From assembly GCA_022771625.1 (NCBI GenBank), contig JALFCW010000072.1, forward strand, positions 1-40,635: a stretch of DNA of 40,635 nt, in the 5' to 3' direction. The translations under genes were made by a program, and so were the position numbers. Below are positions 15,084 through 25,426 of the stretch, piece by piece. This stretch comes from Prevotella sp. Its GTDB lineage: Bacteria > Bacteroidota > Bacteroidia > Bacteroidales > Bacteroidaceae. Every line of letters begins with the position of its first letter. Within the stretch, counting starts at the first letter, position 1. The notes beneath the pieces are model-generated. The model ran no database searches and was not told where the DNA came from. It was given only the letters and a program-made list of their open reading frames with translations.

Positions 15084-18000
15084 CTTTATGTACTCCCTCG
15101 GTGCCACTCCATAAAAGGCCTTGAAAGCGACAGAGAATGAGCTGGCATTGTTGTAGCCAACGGCATACATCACTTCAGTCACATTCTGGTGACCTTCGTC
15201 GAAGAGACGGGCTGCCTGTTTCATCCTGATATTCCGCAGGAAGTTGTGGGGCGACTGGTTGGTAAGCGTCTTCATCTTGCGATAGAAGTGTACACGGCTC
15301 AGTCCCACCTCCTTGGCAATATAGTCGATGCTCAGGTCGGCATTGTTCATATTGGCGTTGATGACTTTCATAACCTTCTCCATCAGTTTGTCATCGGCAG
15401 TCTGCATTTCAAGGTTTTCCACCTTTTTTTCCTGGCTTTCCATACCATCAATCTTGTTCTGCATAATGTTTCTCGATGCCACAAAATTGAGCAGAGTGCG
15501 CTTTAGAATGTTGAGATTGAATGGTTTGACGATATATGCGTCGGCACCAGTCTCGAGTCCCTCCAACTTTTCCTCTTCGCTCGACTTGGCTGTAAGCAGT
15601 ACCACAGGAATCATATTTGTGCGGATGTTGTTCTTAAGTTTTGCACACAGTGTGTTGCCATCCATAATGGGCATCATAATATCACTCAACACGATGTCGG
15701 GTATATCCTTCAGTATGCCCGTTAATGCCTCCTGACCATTGTCGTATGTGGATATTCTGAACGATGACTTTAGTTCCTGCACTAGATATTGTTGGATTTC
15801 TATATCGTCTTCCACGATGACAAGACATGGTTTCGACTTTTTGGCGGCATTTTGCTCACTCTTGTTAGAGCTTAACTCTTTCTCTTCCTGCTCAAATTTG
15901 TATGACTCCTTGAGCATGTCTTCCACGAGCCTTGGTTGTTCTTTCTTCTCTTCGTCAGCAATGACCAGCTCATCGGGCATCAGATGGCTATTGCCCAACG
16001 GAATCGTAACAGTGAAAGTAGATCCAGGTCCGTCTTCATTGTTCTTCGCCTTGATGGTACCATGGTGGAGCAGCACGAGAGAGTTGGTGAGATCAAGACC
16101 GATACCAGTACCTAAGTGTCGGTCGTTGCTTGTCGTTTCACTTTGGTAGAATCGTTCGAATATCTTGTTTACCTTGTCCTTGGGTATTCCCTCGCCAGTG
16201 TCGTGCACGGCAATGCTAACGTTTCTATCGTCATGGCTTATCGTGATATTCACTTCGCCGTCGATAGGAGTGTATTTGAAGGCATTTGACAGCAGGTTAA
16301 CTATCACCTTGTCGAAGTTGGTGAGATCGATCCATACTGGCAGTTTCTCGTCTTTGTGTATGAATCTAAACTTAATCTTCTTGGCCTTGGCCTGATATTC
16401 AAACATATTGCAGATGTCATTCACAAAACCGATGAGGTCGGTTTCGCGCATTCTCATTTTCATCATTCCCTTTTCAATTTTCCTCAGGTCCATCATCTGG
16501 CTTATGAGGTGAATAATACGGTCTGCATTACGTTTTATAGTCAAGTATGCCCCCGTTCTTCGTGGGTCGTTGTCTTCCTTCAGCAATGACATCAGCGGTG
16601 CAATGATAAGCGTCATAGGGGTGCGTATCTCATGGCTGATGTTCATGAAGAATTTTATTTTAGCCTCGCTCATCTCCTCGGCATGGATATGTTCCTGCAG
16701 ATTCAGTCTATCCTGCTCCTTGCGTTTTCTGTATTGGATATATTGGTATATGCCCAATAATGCTAATGCTAGGTATATCAGATATGCCAGTGTCGATTGA
16801 TACCATGGGGTATGGATATGAATGCAGAATTCCTTGATTTCAGATTCCTGATTGTTCTTTTCAGCTTTTATTCGGAATTTATACATACCTGGAGGCAAGT
16901 GGCTGAAGTTGATTTCGTTGCGCCCTGTGGGTAGTGTGGTCCATTCCTCATTGTTGATACTATATGAGTAGGCTATGTGCTCAGGAGCGTCGTATGTGAG
17001 AGTTGACAATTGTATGGAGAACGTGTTCTCATCGGGTGCCAATTCAAACATGTCGCTCATCATTACAGGCTTATTTGTTACTGTGTAAGAGCCTGACTTT
17101 GAGTCGGTTGATACTGGAATACCATTAACGATAAGGTTGGTAAGTTGCACCTTTGCCTGCCATTTGTCCGTTTTGATGTCACGTGGTTTGAACCATGTGA
17201 TTCCGCCAATACCGCCAAATAGCAATGTTCCGTCGCCACCGACCGAGGATGCCCTGTCGCTGAATTCATTGCTCTGCAGACCGTCATCCACATAGAAACA
17301 GTATTCCACCTTGCCCGACTTCTCGTCCATCAGGCAAAGTCCGTGGTCAGTACCCAGCCACAGGTTATTATCCATATCCATAATGATAGATGCAATGCCA
17401 ATATCCGGCAGACCGTCTTTCATGGTGAATAGCTTTGTCTGTCCGTCTTGCATGTTTCTTCTTGACAGACCGTCGTCATAAGCATACCATAGATACATCC
17501 CGCTTGTTTCTGCCACCGCACGTATATTATTTCCATATAGGAGTACATTCTCTCCGAAGGCAGTTGTCCAAGAACTACGTCCTATGTCGAAGCAGCAAAG
17601 CCCCATCGTGGTTGCCACATAGATTCGCTGGTGGTCTTTCGACAGTGCCAACTGGTTGATATATCCGTTAACGAGGGCATTCTTTTTCCTATTGTTAGTG
17701 GCATCCTCGTCAGCACTATATACCTTTGTCTCACCGCTGTCCAATGTATATCTTATCAGACCGAGTCCCATTGTGGCAATCCACAGGTTACCACGTGAGT
17801 CGGGTTTGATGTCGAAGACATTGAGGCGTTTCTGTCCTGCCAACTCCACCTTATTATATATATATGTATCAGGGTCAATATATCCCAGGCCATGTACGTA
17901 GGCTCCAGCCCAAATCCGTCCTTGCCTGTCCTCAGTCAGTGCGAGTATTGTGCTTGGCATGTTGGTGATGTGGGCGAGAAGATTATGCTTGTCGTCGAGC

Positions 18001-19094
18001 ACATACAATCCATCCTTGTCGGTTCCTATCCATGAGCGTCCCTTGCTGTCAATGAGTGTACTTGTCACGCAGCAGTCGCCAATCAGGTTGCGATTACCCA
18101 TCTTGACTCCATTATATCCGAATCCCAAGAATTGTTTAGGTTGCAAGTAAACACCCTTTTGCAACATTCCAAACCAGATATTGCCAGAGTTGTCTTCCAC
18201 AAAACTGTTCACCTTGGTGCGATGAAGATTAATCTCATGGCTATAGTATGGGTTCCATGTTATATGATTATTGTTAGGATTCAGAACAGCTATACCGTCG
18301 CCATCCAGTCCTATCATTATCTGACCGTTGCGGCATACATATAGCGCCTGTATTCGCATGCTCTCAGTATTCTCTATATGTCTGAATGTTTTTTCACCCT
18401 TGCCCTTTACAAAAAGTCCGTATGAGTATGTTCCAATGTATATATTGCCCTTTTTGTCCTCGCAGATAGCCATTGCAGTCATCTTCAAGTCCTCGTTGTC
18501 GAAGTATGAGCGACGTGTATTTCCATTTAGGGTAACAACGCCCTTGTCTTCTGTCAACACCCAAAGAGTGTTGTCGCTTGACTCAAATAACTCTCTGATT
18601 TTTATGATGTCCTTGAGAGGGGAGAATGTGTGGGCCTCGTTCTTTCCTGTCATAACAAAAATACCATTGCTCGATGCGGCTATCAGTATTTTGCCGTCCT
18701 TTCTTTCGGTAATGTTACTGATAAATGATATGACCGACTCTCCCGCTGAGTTTACTAGTTTAACATCATGGAATTTGTCGTTGCTGTAGGTCTGTACGCC
18801 TTTCTGCGTACCTATATATATTACCTTGTCGCGACTTTGTCTCACGATATTAACATAGTTGGACATCATACCGTCACATCCCGGTTGCCCCTTCTTGAAC
18901 ACCTTGAAGTTGTAACCATCGTATCGGTTAAGACCGTTACGGGTGGAAATCCACAGAAATCCGTCATGGTCTTGGTAAATGTCCTGCACAAAACTACTTG
19001 ACAGCCTGTTGTCGGTATTGAATAGTTTTCCGTTTTGGGCAAAAGCTATTGAGGCCACCCAAATAGAGACTAAAGTTAGTAGAGTCTTTCTCAT
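15072..19094 (-). CDS. Hybrid two-component system regulator (HTCS)
   Basis: 1340 residues from the ATG at 19094; the longer frame to 19151 starts upstream of the promoter and is rejected. Order: signal peptide (LLTLVSIWVASIAFAQ); a long periplasmic sensor of two-bladed propeller repeats (Reg_prop type, for example DHDGFLWISTRNGLNRYD, RGNLWIATMGLGL, NNLWLGTDHGL) to about residue 690; a Y_Y_Y-type domain (about 715-765); one membrane segment near 778; histidine kinase with ISHEIRTPM (His near 820), NLLSNAFKYTP, DTGEGIPKDK and GTGIGLDL; receiver domain with LSDIMMP (Asp near 1136); AraC-type DNA-binding domain (about 1240-1335, VGLSRVHFYRKMK and VGYNNASSFSVAFK). HTCS proteins bind glycan fragments in the periplasm and activate nearby Sus-type loci. 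It is divergent from the SusC operon it most likely controls. Confidence 0.96.
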   Translation of the reverse strand: MRKTLLTLVSIWVASIAFAQNGKLFNTDNRLSSSFVQDIYQDHDGFLWISTRNGLNRYDGYNFKVFKKGQPGCDGMMSNYVNIVRQSRDKVIYIGTQKGVQTYSNDKFHDVKLVNSAGESVISFISNITERKDGKILIAASSNGIFVMTGKNEAHTFSPLKDIIKIRELFESSDNTLWVLTEDKGVVTLNGNTRRSYFDNEDLKMTAMAICEDKKGNIYIGTYSYGLFVKGKGEKTFRHIENTESMRIQALYVCRNGQIMIGLDGDGIAVLNPNNNHITWNPYYSHEINLHRTKVNSFVEDNSGNIWFGMLQKGVYLQPKQFLGFGYNGVKMGNRNLIGDCCVTSTLIDSKGRSWIGTDKDGLYVLDDKHNLLAHITNMPSTILALTEDRQGRIWAGAYVHGLGYIDPDTYIYNKVELAGQKRLNVFDIKPDSRGNLWIATMGLGLIRYTLDSGETKVYSADEDATNNRKKNALVNGYINQLALSKDHQRIYVATTMGLCCFDIGRSSWTTAFGENVLLYGNNIRAVAETSGMYLWYAYDDGLSRRNMQDGQTKLFTMKDGLPDIGIASIIMDMDNNLWLGTDHGLCLMDEKSGKVEYCFYVDDGLQSNEFSDRASSVGGDGTLLFGGIGGITWFKPRDIKTDKWQAKVQLTNLIVNGIPVSTDSKSGSYTVTNKPVMMSDMFELAPDENTFSIQLSTLTYDAPEHIAYSYSINNEEWTTLPTGRNEINFSHLPPGMYKFRIKAEKNNQESEIKEFCIHIHTPWYQSTLAYLIYLALALLGIYQYIQYRKRKEQDRLNLQEHIHAEEMSEAKIKFFMNISHEIRTPMTLIIAPLMSLLKEDNDPRRTGAYLTIKRNADRIIHLISQMMDLRKIEKGMMKMRMRETDLIGFVNDICNMFEYQAKAKKIKFRFIHKDEKLPVWIDLTNFDKVIVNLLSNAFKYTPIDGEVNITISHDDRNVSIAVHDTGEGIPKDKVNKIFERFYQSETTSNDRHLGTGIGLDLTNSLVLLHHGTIKAKNNEDGPGSTFTVTIPLGNSHLMPDELVIADEEKKEQPRLVEDMLKESYKFEQEEKELSSNKSEQNAAKKSKPCLVIVEDDIEIQQYLVQELKSSFRISTYDNGQEALTGILKDIPDIVLSDIMMPIMDGNTLCAKLKNNIRTNMIPVVLLTAKSSEEEKLEGLETGADAYIVKPFNLNILKRTLLNFVASRNIMQNKIDGMESQEKKVENLEMQTADDKLMEKVMKVINANMNNADLSIDYIAKEVGLSRVHFYRKMKTLTNQSPHNFLRNIRMKQAARLFDEGHQNVTEVMYAVGYNNASSFSVAFKAFYGVAPREYIKNEE

Positions 19095-19120
19095 TGTCTT
19101 CTTGATAGTTATTACGAGTG

Positions 19121-19152
19121 CAAAGATACATACTTTTTTTATTGTAACCAAA
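19121..19152 (-). promoter_or_regulatory. HTCS promoter
   Basis: Minus strand: TTTG (complement of 19149-19152), 20 bp, TATCTTTG (19121-19128) then CA. The ATG at 19094 is 26 bp downstream. Strong consensus fits constitutive expression of the sensor. Together with operator A this accounts for the 311-bp gap between the HTCS and SusC genes. Confidence 0.75.
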
Positions 19153-19269
19153 CATTTCTTAAAAAATATCCACCTTTATGGCAAAAAAGTTCCAACTATT
19201 TGCTAAAATGTAACAAATTCGTTAGATTTTGTCTATTAAATTAAGCAAAAATTGGGAAAAATTGAGAAA

Positions 19270-19335
19270 TGTAACATTTTCATTAATATTTGATACAAAT
19301 CGAAGTAACACTTACCTAATAAAAAAGTAATTTTG
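19270..19335 (+). promoter_or_regulatory. Operator/promoter A for SusC-1
   Basis: TGTAACA at 19270, TGATACA (5 of 7 matching) 21 bp later at 19291, and the -7 box TAATTTTG at 19328, 37 bp further. No good -33 TTG is present, as expected for an activator-dependent promoter. The 16 bases TTTGCAGCCGAAAAAT over the start site recur at promoter D. An additional TGTAACA lies at 19209. Confidence 0.75.
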
Positions 19336-19405
19336 CAGCCGAAAAATGATTATCGATTATGAGAACCAAAACTTTATATTATTAACTAACAGTAAAATCT
19401 ACAGT

Positions 19406-22400
19406 ATGAGATTTGTTACAAAACTGCAAAAGCCGTTAATGTTGCTTTTCCTGTTCTGTTTGTTCCCACTGGGAATCTCGGCTCAGAACATAGTAAAGGG
19501 ATTAGTAAATGATGAAAATGGCGAACCCGTTATTGGTGCTACCGTGAGAGTACTTGGTACAAACACTGGTACAGTTACTGACATCGATGGTCATTTTCAA
19601 GTGAGTGCAGCTCCTAATGCACAATTGTCTGTATCTTATATAGGATATGGTACGCAAACTGTGAAAGTGGATGGAGCAAAAAACTTAACTATCGTTCTTA
19701 AGGCTGAAGACACTACCCTCGAGGATGTGGTGGTCATCGGTTATGGAACAATGAAGAAAAAGCTCGTTACTGGTGCTACCGTACAGGTAAAGGGTGATGA
19801 CATTGCCAAGCTCAATACAACAAATGCGCTTGAGGCAATGGCTTCTTCATCTCCTGGTGTTCAGATTACACAGTCGTCTTCACAGCCAGGTAAGGGATTC
19901 AGCGTTACTATCCGTGGTAAGGGTACTATTGGCAACTCTGCACCTCTTTATGTAATTGATGGTGTTCCTGGCGGTAATCTTGACGGAATCAACCCCGCCG
20001 ACATCGAGAGCATCGACGTACTTAAGGATGCTGCTTCTGCAGCTATCTATGGTGCCCGTGGTGCTAACGGTGTTATCCTTGTTACAACAAAGCAGGGTAA
20101 GGTTGGTAAGGTTGAACTTACCTACAACGGTTCTATAGGTTGGTCAAATGCCTACAAGCGTCCGCAGCTTCTGAATGCCCAGCAGTATATGACAATCATG
20201 GACGAGTATAGCTTCAACACCTCTGGTCAGAAGTGTGATTTCTCTGCTTATATTCCTCAGAACGTTCTCGACAAGGTAGCCGAAGGTTGGACAGGTACCG
20301 ACTGGTGGGGCGCATTCGAGAATGAGAATGCTGTTCAGCAGAATCACTCTGTAACCCTTACTGGTGGTTCTGACCGTTCCAAGTTTGCTTTGTCTTTCAC
20401 CAATACCAGCAACGAAGGTATTATGGGTGCAGACGTAGCTTCTTTCTACAAGCGTAGCACTATTCGTATCAACAGCGACCATGTCCTGCTGAAGGCTAAG
20501 GACTTCGATGTAATTACCATTGGCGAGAATGTATCTATTGGTTACAACAGAAGCCATGACTTGGCCGAGGGTGGTATGTATTGGAGCTATATCCACAGCT
20601 TGCTTCAGACCAACCCGCTCGTTCCAATGTATGCCAACGTGGTAGATCCAAATGCAGCTCCCGGTGAATTGTACAACCATGAAAAATATGGTGCCGGTTG
20701 GAACGACTTTTGGTTCAACAACCCCTACGAAGGTCTCTCAAAGGGAGGTTTCAACTCTATGGCAGAGAGCCGCAACCTTAATGTAAATGCCACTGCTTTC
20801 GTTACCATCCAGCCTATCAAGGGTTTGAAGTGGCGCACACAGTTCAACTATAACTGGAATTCTGGTGCTTACCGTAGCTTTGCAGAGCCTCGCTCTCCTT
20901 CATCTGGATCAGGTACAGTTACTTCTTACAGTGTTAGCCAAAGCTCAAACATGAGCACCAACTGGTCTGTTGAGAATACTCTGACATATAAGCTTCCTAC
21001 AATAAATGAACACAATATTACTGTAATGGCAGGTCAGTCATTCCAAAGCACAGCATGGGGTACAAATCTCAGTGGCTCTAACTCTGTTAACTTCGGCTCA
21101 CAGTTTGCTACTCTCAAGGGTTGGAATTCTGCATACCTGTCAAACTTCAGCACCGACCTTGCTAACGCCACACTAAGTGGAAGCCCTAATGATGAAGAGT
21201 ATCTGGCTTCTTGGTTCGGTCGTATCTCTTGGGACTACAAGGAGAAGTATATGGCTACCGTGACAATGCGTTACGATGGTTCTTCTATCTTCAACAAGGG
21301 TAAGCGTTGGGGTTCGTTCCCATCTGTATCTGTAGGTTGGGTAATCTCTAACGAGAAATTCATGGAAAGCACCCAGAGCTGGCTGGACTTCTTGAAGATC
21401 CGTGCTTCTTGGGGTCAGAACGGTAACAACTCTATTGCAAAGTATCAGTATCTCGCTACAATCGCCCAGTCTGGTTCTGCTGGTGATAGCGGTTACAAGT
21501 TCAGCGACGACTATAGTTTCACCTTCACCGGTAAACCAAATGTTGGTGCTTACGCAAACATCGTACCAAATCCTGATGTAACATGGGAGACTTCAGAGCA
21601 GCTCGACCTCGGTTTCGACGCCCGCTTCCTCAACAGCCGCCTTGCTCTTAGCTTCGACTGGTATAAGAAGACCACAAAGGATTGGCTCATCGTAGCTCCA
21701 CGTATTGCCATCGAGGGTACTAACCCTGCATACATCAACGGTGGTGACGTTCAGAACACCGGTGTTGAAATCGGTCTCTCTTGGAACGACAGAGTAGGTA
21801 AGGACTTCTCTTACAATGCAAGTGTAAATATCGCTACTAATAAGAATGAGGTAACACGTATTGCCAACGAGAACGGTTATATCAATGGTACAGGTGGCGT
21901 TCTCTCACAGGGAACAGAGTATATCTACCGTGCTCAAGTAGGTAAGCCAATCGGTTACTTCTTCGGTATGTCTTACAGTGGAATCTGGCAGAACCAGGAG
22001 CAGATCGACGCTGCACGCGCAGCAGGCAAGGCTGTTCTCGACAACGCCCAGCCTGGCGACTGCATTTGGGACGACTACAATGGTGATGGCGTTATCCAAT
22101 ATGCAGAAGGTGCTGCTTGCGACCGCCATGAGATAGGTAATCCAAACCCAGACGTAACCCTCGGTATCAACCTTGGTTTCAACTGGAAGGGACTTGACTT
22201 CTCAGTAAACGGAGCAGGAGCATTTGGTCAGCAGGTTATGCGTTCTTATCGTTCGTTCGCCGACTCTTGGTGGCACAACTACGATACCACTATCTTTGAT
22301 CGTTGGCATGGCGAGGGCACATCAAACACTCAGCCACGCATCTCTGGTACTGGTCATAACAATACTATGTGGGTATCTACCCGCTATATGGAGAATGCCG

Positions 22401-22642
22401 ACTACTTCAAGATTAAGGCAGTAACTCTCGGTTACGACTTCACTAAGGTATGGAAGAGCAGCCCATTCCAGCAGCTCCGTCTTTATGTGCAGGCTCAGAA
22501 CCTCTACACATTCACAGGCTACACTGGTCTCGATCCTGAGGTAGGTTCTACAGGTGGTGCCGATGGTTGGGCTTCAGGTATTGACCTCGGTCTTTATCCT
22601 CCATCGCGTACATATCTTGTAGGTGTTAACATTAAATTTTAA
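19406..22642 (+). CDS. SusC/RagA-type TonB-dependent outer-membrane transporter 1
   Basis: 1078 residues from ATG 19406; this start gives a proper signal peptide (LMLLFLFCLFPLGISAQ), whereas the frame extension to 19346 does not. A carboxypeptidase-regulatory-like domain (about 29-105, GLVNDENGEPVIGATVRVLG) leads into the TonB-box region (EDVVVIGYGTMKKK) and plug with the SusC signature (APLYVIDGVPGG ... ESIDVLKDAASAAIYGARGA). The remainder is a 22-strand-type barrel ending in NIKF. It forms a lidded transporter with the SusD lipoprotein encoded 12 bp downstream and imports glycan fragments through the outer membrane. Codons are strongly biased to GGT, AAC and CGT, suggesting high expression. 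Transcription is expected to depend on the divergent HTCS. Confidence 0.96.
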   Translation: MRFVTKLQKPLMLLFLFCLFPLGISAQNIVKGLVNDENGEPVIGATVRVLGTNTGTVTDIDGHFQVSAAPNAQLSVSYIGYGTQTVKVDGAKNLTIVLKAEDTTLEDVVVIGYGTMKKKLVTGATVQVKGDDIAKLNTTNALEAMASSSPGVQITQSSSQPGKGFSVTIRGKGTIGNSAPLYVIDGVPGGNLDGINPADIESIDVLKDAASAAIYGARGANGVILVTTKQGKVGKVELTYNGSIGWSNAYKRPQLLNAQQYMTIMDEYSFNTSGQKCDFSAYIPQNVLDKVAEGWTGTDWWGAFENENAVQQNHSVTLTGGSDRSKFALSFTNTSNEGIMGADVASFYKRSTIRINSDHVLLKAKDFDVITIGENVSIGYNRSHDLAEGGMYWSYIHSLLQTNPLVPMYANVVDPNAAPGELYNHEKYGAGWNDFWFNNPYEGLSKGGFNSMAESRNLNVNATAFVTIQPIKGLKWRTQFNYNWNSGAYRSFAEPRSPSSGSGTVTSYSVSQSSNMSTNWSVENTLTYKLPTINEHNITVMAGQSFQSTAWGTNLSGSNSVNFGSQFATLKGWNSAYLSNFSTDLANATLSGSPNDEEYLASWFGRISWDYKEKYMATVTMRYDGSSIFNKGKRWGSFPSVSVGWVISNEKFMESTQSWLDFLKIRASWGQNGNNSIAKYQYLATIAQSGSAGDSGYKFSDDYSFTFTGKPNVGAYANIVPNPDVTWETSEQLDLGFDARFLNSRLALSFDWYKKTTKDWLIVAPRIAIEGTNPAYINGGDVQNTGVEIGLSWNDRVGKDFSYNASVNIATNKNEVTRIANENGYINGTGGVLSQGTEYIYRAQVGKPIGYFFGMSYSGIWQNQEQIDAARAAGKAVLDNAQPGDCIWDDYNGDGVIQYAEGAACDRHEIGNPNPDVTLGINLGFNWKGLDFSVNGAGAFGQQVMRSYRSFADSWWHNYDTTIFDRWHGEGTSNTQPRISGTGHNNTMWVSTRYMENADYFKIKAVTLGYDFTKVWKSSPFQQLRLYVQAQNLYTFTGYTGLDPEVGSTGGADGWASGIDLGLYPPSRTYLVGVNIKF

Positions 22643-22654
22643 TACGAAAAAGTT

Positions 22655-24565
22655 ATGAAGAAATATATTTTATCAGCATTAGCTGTTTGTTCAGCTGCAA
22701 TATTTACATCCTGCGATGACATGTTGGACACCGATCCACGTGTTACCGACGCTACTTCGGCTACCTTCCCGGGTAAGATCGCAGATGTTGAGGCTTTGAA
22801 TACTGCCACCTATAGTATTATGAACACAATGGGTGGTGGTGACCCAGATAATCAGAACCCATTCTTATGGTGGGAAGTTATGTCCGACAACTGCTTTGGC
22901 TCTGGTGGTCTGCAGGACAATAAGGTTAAGTCGTTGCATCATCTTGTTCAGATGAATTCCAACCAGTATGAGCAGCCATTTGTCCTCCTTTATGGTGGTA
23001 TCAACCGTGCCAACAACCAGATTGAGACAATCGACAACGTTGACTGGACAGGTAATGAGGCAAAGCGCAACCAGCTTCTTGGTGAGGGTTACTTCATGCG
23101 TGGTCTCTACACACTTTGGCTCACACAGCTCTATGGCGATGTGCCATTGATCACTGCAACCTTGATTACTGAGGAGATGAAGGCTCAGGTAAGTGCAGAG
23201 GAAGTTATCTATCCTCAGATTCTCTCAGACTTCGTGTCTGCTCAGAATCTTATGAGCACTGAGAAGAGCTCTGGTCACGCCAACAAGTATGTTGCTGAGG
23301 CTTTCATGGCTCGTGCATATATGTTCTGGGCAGGTTTCTATAAGAAGGTGGCCGACCTTTCTACAGGTTCTGCTCCAGCTATCAACCTCGTTGAGCAGGA
23401 GGGTTGTACTGCAGCTTCTCTTTCTCAGGCCGATGTAGTAAGCGCACTTAGAGATATTGTTTCTTCTGGTGCTTACGAGCTTCTCGAAGACTACCGTTCA
23501 CTCTGGCAGTACTCTAACAGCTATGTATGGGACGAGACTCAGAAGGCTATTGAGACAGGAACAGGTCATGCATATAAGTTTATTGCCGACATGAAGCGTG
23601 AGCACTGTTTCGACCAGCCGGGCATGGGTAATGGCAACAAGGAGGAACTCTTCCAGATTCAGTTCATGAATGCTTCTAATTGGAATCTTGATCAAAAGGG
23701 TCCATACTCTTGTGCTCGTATGTATTGCAACTACCTCTCTGTATTCTGGGCTCTCCGCGTTAACGGACATAACGGTGACCGTAACTTCACATATCCGTTT
23801 ACACAAGGTTGGGGACAGGGAACTCCTTCTAACAATATCTGGGACGACTGGACAATTGCTGAGAACGAAGGTGGCTACACCGACATCCGTAAGCTTGGTT
23901 CTTTGATTGATGGTGTTACCGAGAACAAGGAAATCGACTATGAGTTCGTTAAGGACTGCTGCGAGGCTTCCGGTTTTGGTGTAAAGAAGTACAATGGCGT
24001 TACTCTTGATGCTTTAACTGGTGATTCACCTTGGTGGGACTTTGCAGGAGGCGAAAGCTTCAAGGGTACACTTGAAAACCCGATGCAGGGTGACCATTTT
24101 GAGGACTTCTACCTCATGCGCTATGCCGACGTTCTCCTGATGCTCTCTGAGATGACAGGTGATGCACAGTATATGAACCAGGTTCAGAAGCGTGCAGGTG
24201 TTCCTGAGACACCGTATTCTCTGAAAGAACTCCAGAACCAGCGTCGTTGGGAATTTGCATTCGAGGGTCTCCGCTTCAACGATATGCGTCGTTGGTCTGG
24301 CAAGGATGGTGGTGAGTCATGCTATGCAGCCAAGGCTCTCCAGGCACAGGCTGGCAAGCAGATGGTTGTTAAGGGTAATGTAGCCAACAAGACAACCATG
24401 AAGCACATGACTTGCTCTTGGACAAAGCGTTATGCTGACACTAATGGTTTCTTGGCTAAGCCACAGTCACAGATTACTCTTATGAATGGTAACCTCATCC
24501 AGAACCCAGGTTGGGATGAAAACACCCCAGAAGCAGAGAAACAGTATGTCGATCTCTATAATTAA
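22655..24565 (+). CDS. SusD/RagB-type surface glycan-binding lipoprotein 1
   Basis: 636 residues. The lipoprotein signal peptide ends ALAVCSAAIFTSC with acidic residues after the cysteine (DDM), typical of export to the cell surface in Bacteroidetes. The N-terminal region has SusD-type helices (RGLYTLWLTQLYGDVPLI), and the C-terminal SusD signature is LQNQRRWEFAFEGLRFNDMR. It acts as the lid over SusC-1. The gene follows SusC-1 by 12 bp in the same operon. Confidence 0.95.
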   Translation: MKKYILSALAVCSAAIFTSCDDMLDTDPRVTDATSATFPGKIADVEALNTATYSIMNTMGGGDPDNQNPFLWWEVMSDNCFGSGGLQDNKVKSLHHLVQMNSNQYEQPFVLLYGGINRANNQIETIDNVDWTGNEAKRNQLLGEGYFMRGLYTLWLTQLYGDVPLITATLITEEMKAQVSAEEVIYPQILSDFVSAQNLMSTEKSSGHANKYVAEAFMARAYMFWAGFYKKVADLSTGSAPAINLVEQEGCTAASLSQADVVSALRDIVSSGAYELLEDYRSLWQYSNSYVWDETQKAIETGTGHAYKFIADMKREHCFDQPGMGNGNKEELFQIQFMNASNWNLDQKGPYSCARMYCNYLSVFWALRVNGHNGDRNFTYPFTQGWGQGTPSNNIWDDWTIAENEGGYTDIRKLGSLIDGVTENKEIDYEFVKDCCEASGFGVKKYNGVTLDALTGDSPWWDFAGGESFKGTLENPMQGDHFEDFYLMRYADVLLMLSEMTGDAQYMNQVQKRAGVPETPYSLKELQNQRRWEFAFEGLRFNDMRRWSGKDGGESCYAAKALQAQAGKQMVVKGNVANKTTMKHMTCSWTKRYADTNGFLAKPQSQITLMNGNLIQNPGWDENTPEAEKQYVDLYN

Positions 24566-24585
24566 TTAAAATAAGAATTCAGAAT

Positions 24586-25323
24586 ATGAAAAAGATATTT
24601 TTGTTTTTTGCAGCAGTAAGCCTACTTTTCGCTTGCGATCCTACATCTGAGGATATAAGCAATGGCGGAAACATCACTGCAGAACAGCTTAAGGCTATGT
24701 CAACGGTAACAGTTGACAAGGATGCCAACGGCCAAAATGGAAATGTAATCACTTGCAACACCACTGCTCCTGTGAATGCGAAGTGGACTATTAGTGGTAA
24801 GGATTTCTTTAACAACTACGCCACTAAGAAGGTGAAGCTTGGTGAGCATACTGTCACTCTGACAGGACTCTGTGCCGACGGTACTGTTGTTACAGCTGAC
24901 TTCCCCGTACAGTGTAATGTAATTACCAACCCGCTCGAAAGATTCTATATCTATGGTGCTCCGGGCAGTGGTCAGGAGCCTTTTACTCCAGCTGCTTGGG
25001 ATGCTGCTGAAATGCGCTTCAGCGATAATGAAGGTAAGCACCTTCCTTTCCTCTCCGACGATGTATATTGGGGCTTCAAGACCCTTATCTTCGACCTCTC
25101 TGACGTTAGTGAAGATTGCGCTGGACGTATCATGAACGGTTGGTGGAGTGCCCGCTATGATGGTGATACAGATGTTCATTGGACAAACGGTCTGTGGGAG
25201 CTTCCTCTTACCGAGGCTATTGCCAAGGACTGTGCACGCGGTAACGGTGGCGCTGGTAGGGACCTCGACATCATGGTTACTTCTGGTACCATGACTGTAA
25301 ACGCTATCTACTATGAGGAATAA
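24586..25323 (+). CDS. Small lipoprotein of the Sus operon, probable surface glycan-binding protein
   Basis: 245 residues with a lipobox (SLLFAC) followed by D-P. Residues about 30-115 look like an Ig-like fold (VITCNTTAPVNAKWTISGKD ... HTVTLTGLCADG), as in the N-terminal domains of SusE/SGBP proteins. The C-terminal half is rich in Trp and Asp (DDVYWGFKTLIFDLSD, NGWWSARYDGDTDVHW) and has the look of a carbohydrate-binding beta-sandwich, but I do not recognise a named family. It lies 20 bp after SusD-1 and just before a strong terminator, the usual slot for an SGBP. Confidence 0.65.
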   Translation: MKKIFLFFAAVSLLFACDPTSEDISNGGNITAEQLKAMSTVTVDKDANGQNGNVITCNTTAPVNAKWTISGKDFFNNYATKKVKLGEHTVTLTGLCADGTVVTADFPVQCNVITNPLERFYIYGAPGSGQEPFTPAAWDAAEMRFSDNEGKHLPFLSDDVYWGFKTLIFDLSDVSEDCAGRIMNGWWSARYDGDTDVHWTNGLWELPLTEAIAKDCARGNGGAGRDLDIMVTSGTMTVNAIYYEE

Positions 25324-25344
25324 TAATTCCTTGTTGAGATAACT

Positions 25345-25381
25345 AAAAAAGGTTGGCCCATTATTGGGCCAACCATTTTTC
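25345..25381 (+). terminator. Intrinsic terminator inside the extended Sus-1 operon
   Basis: Perfect 10-bp GC-rich stem GGTTGGCCCA/TGGGCCAACC (25351-25374) with loop TTAT, followed by ATTTTT and preceded by an A-run. The DUF6057-like gene follows with no recognisable TAnnTTTG promoter in the 46-bp gap, so its expression may depend on read-through. Confidence 0.85.
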
Positions 25382-25426
25382 ATTGTAATAACAATTTGTA
25401 TTATCTGGTTGGTTAAGGACGTTTCT

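Noticed and set aside
19095..19151. N-terminal extension of the HTCS frame
   Set aside because: It overlaps the promoter and would bury the signal peptide.
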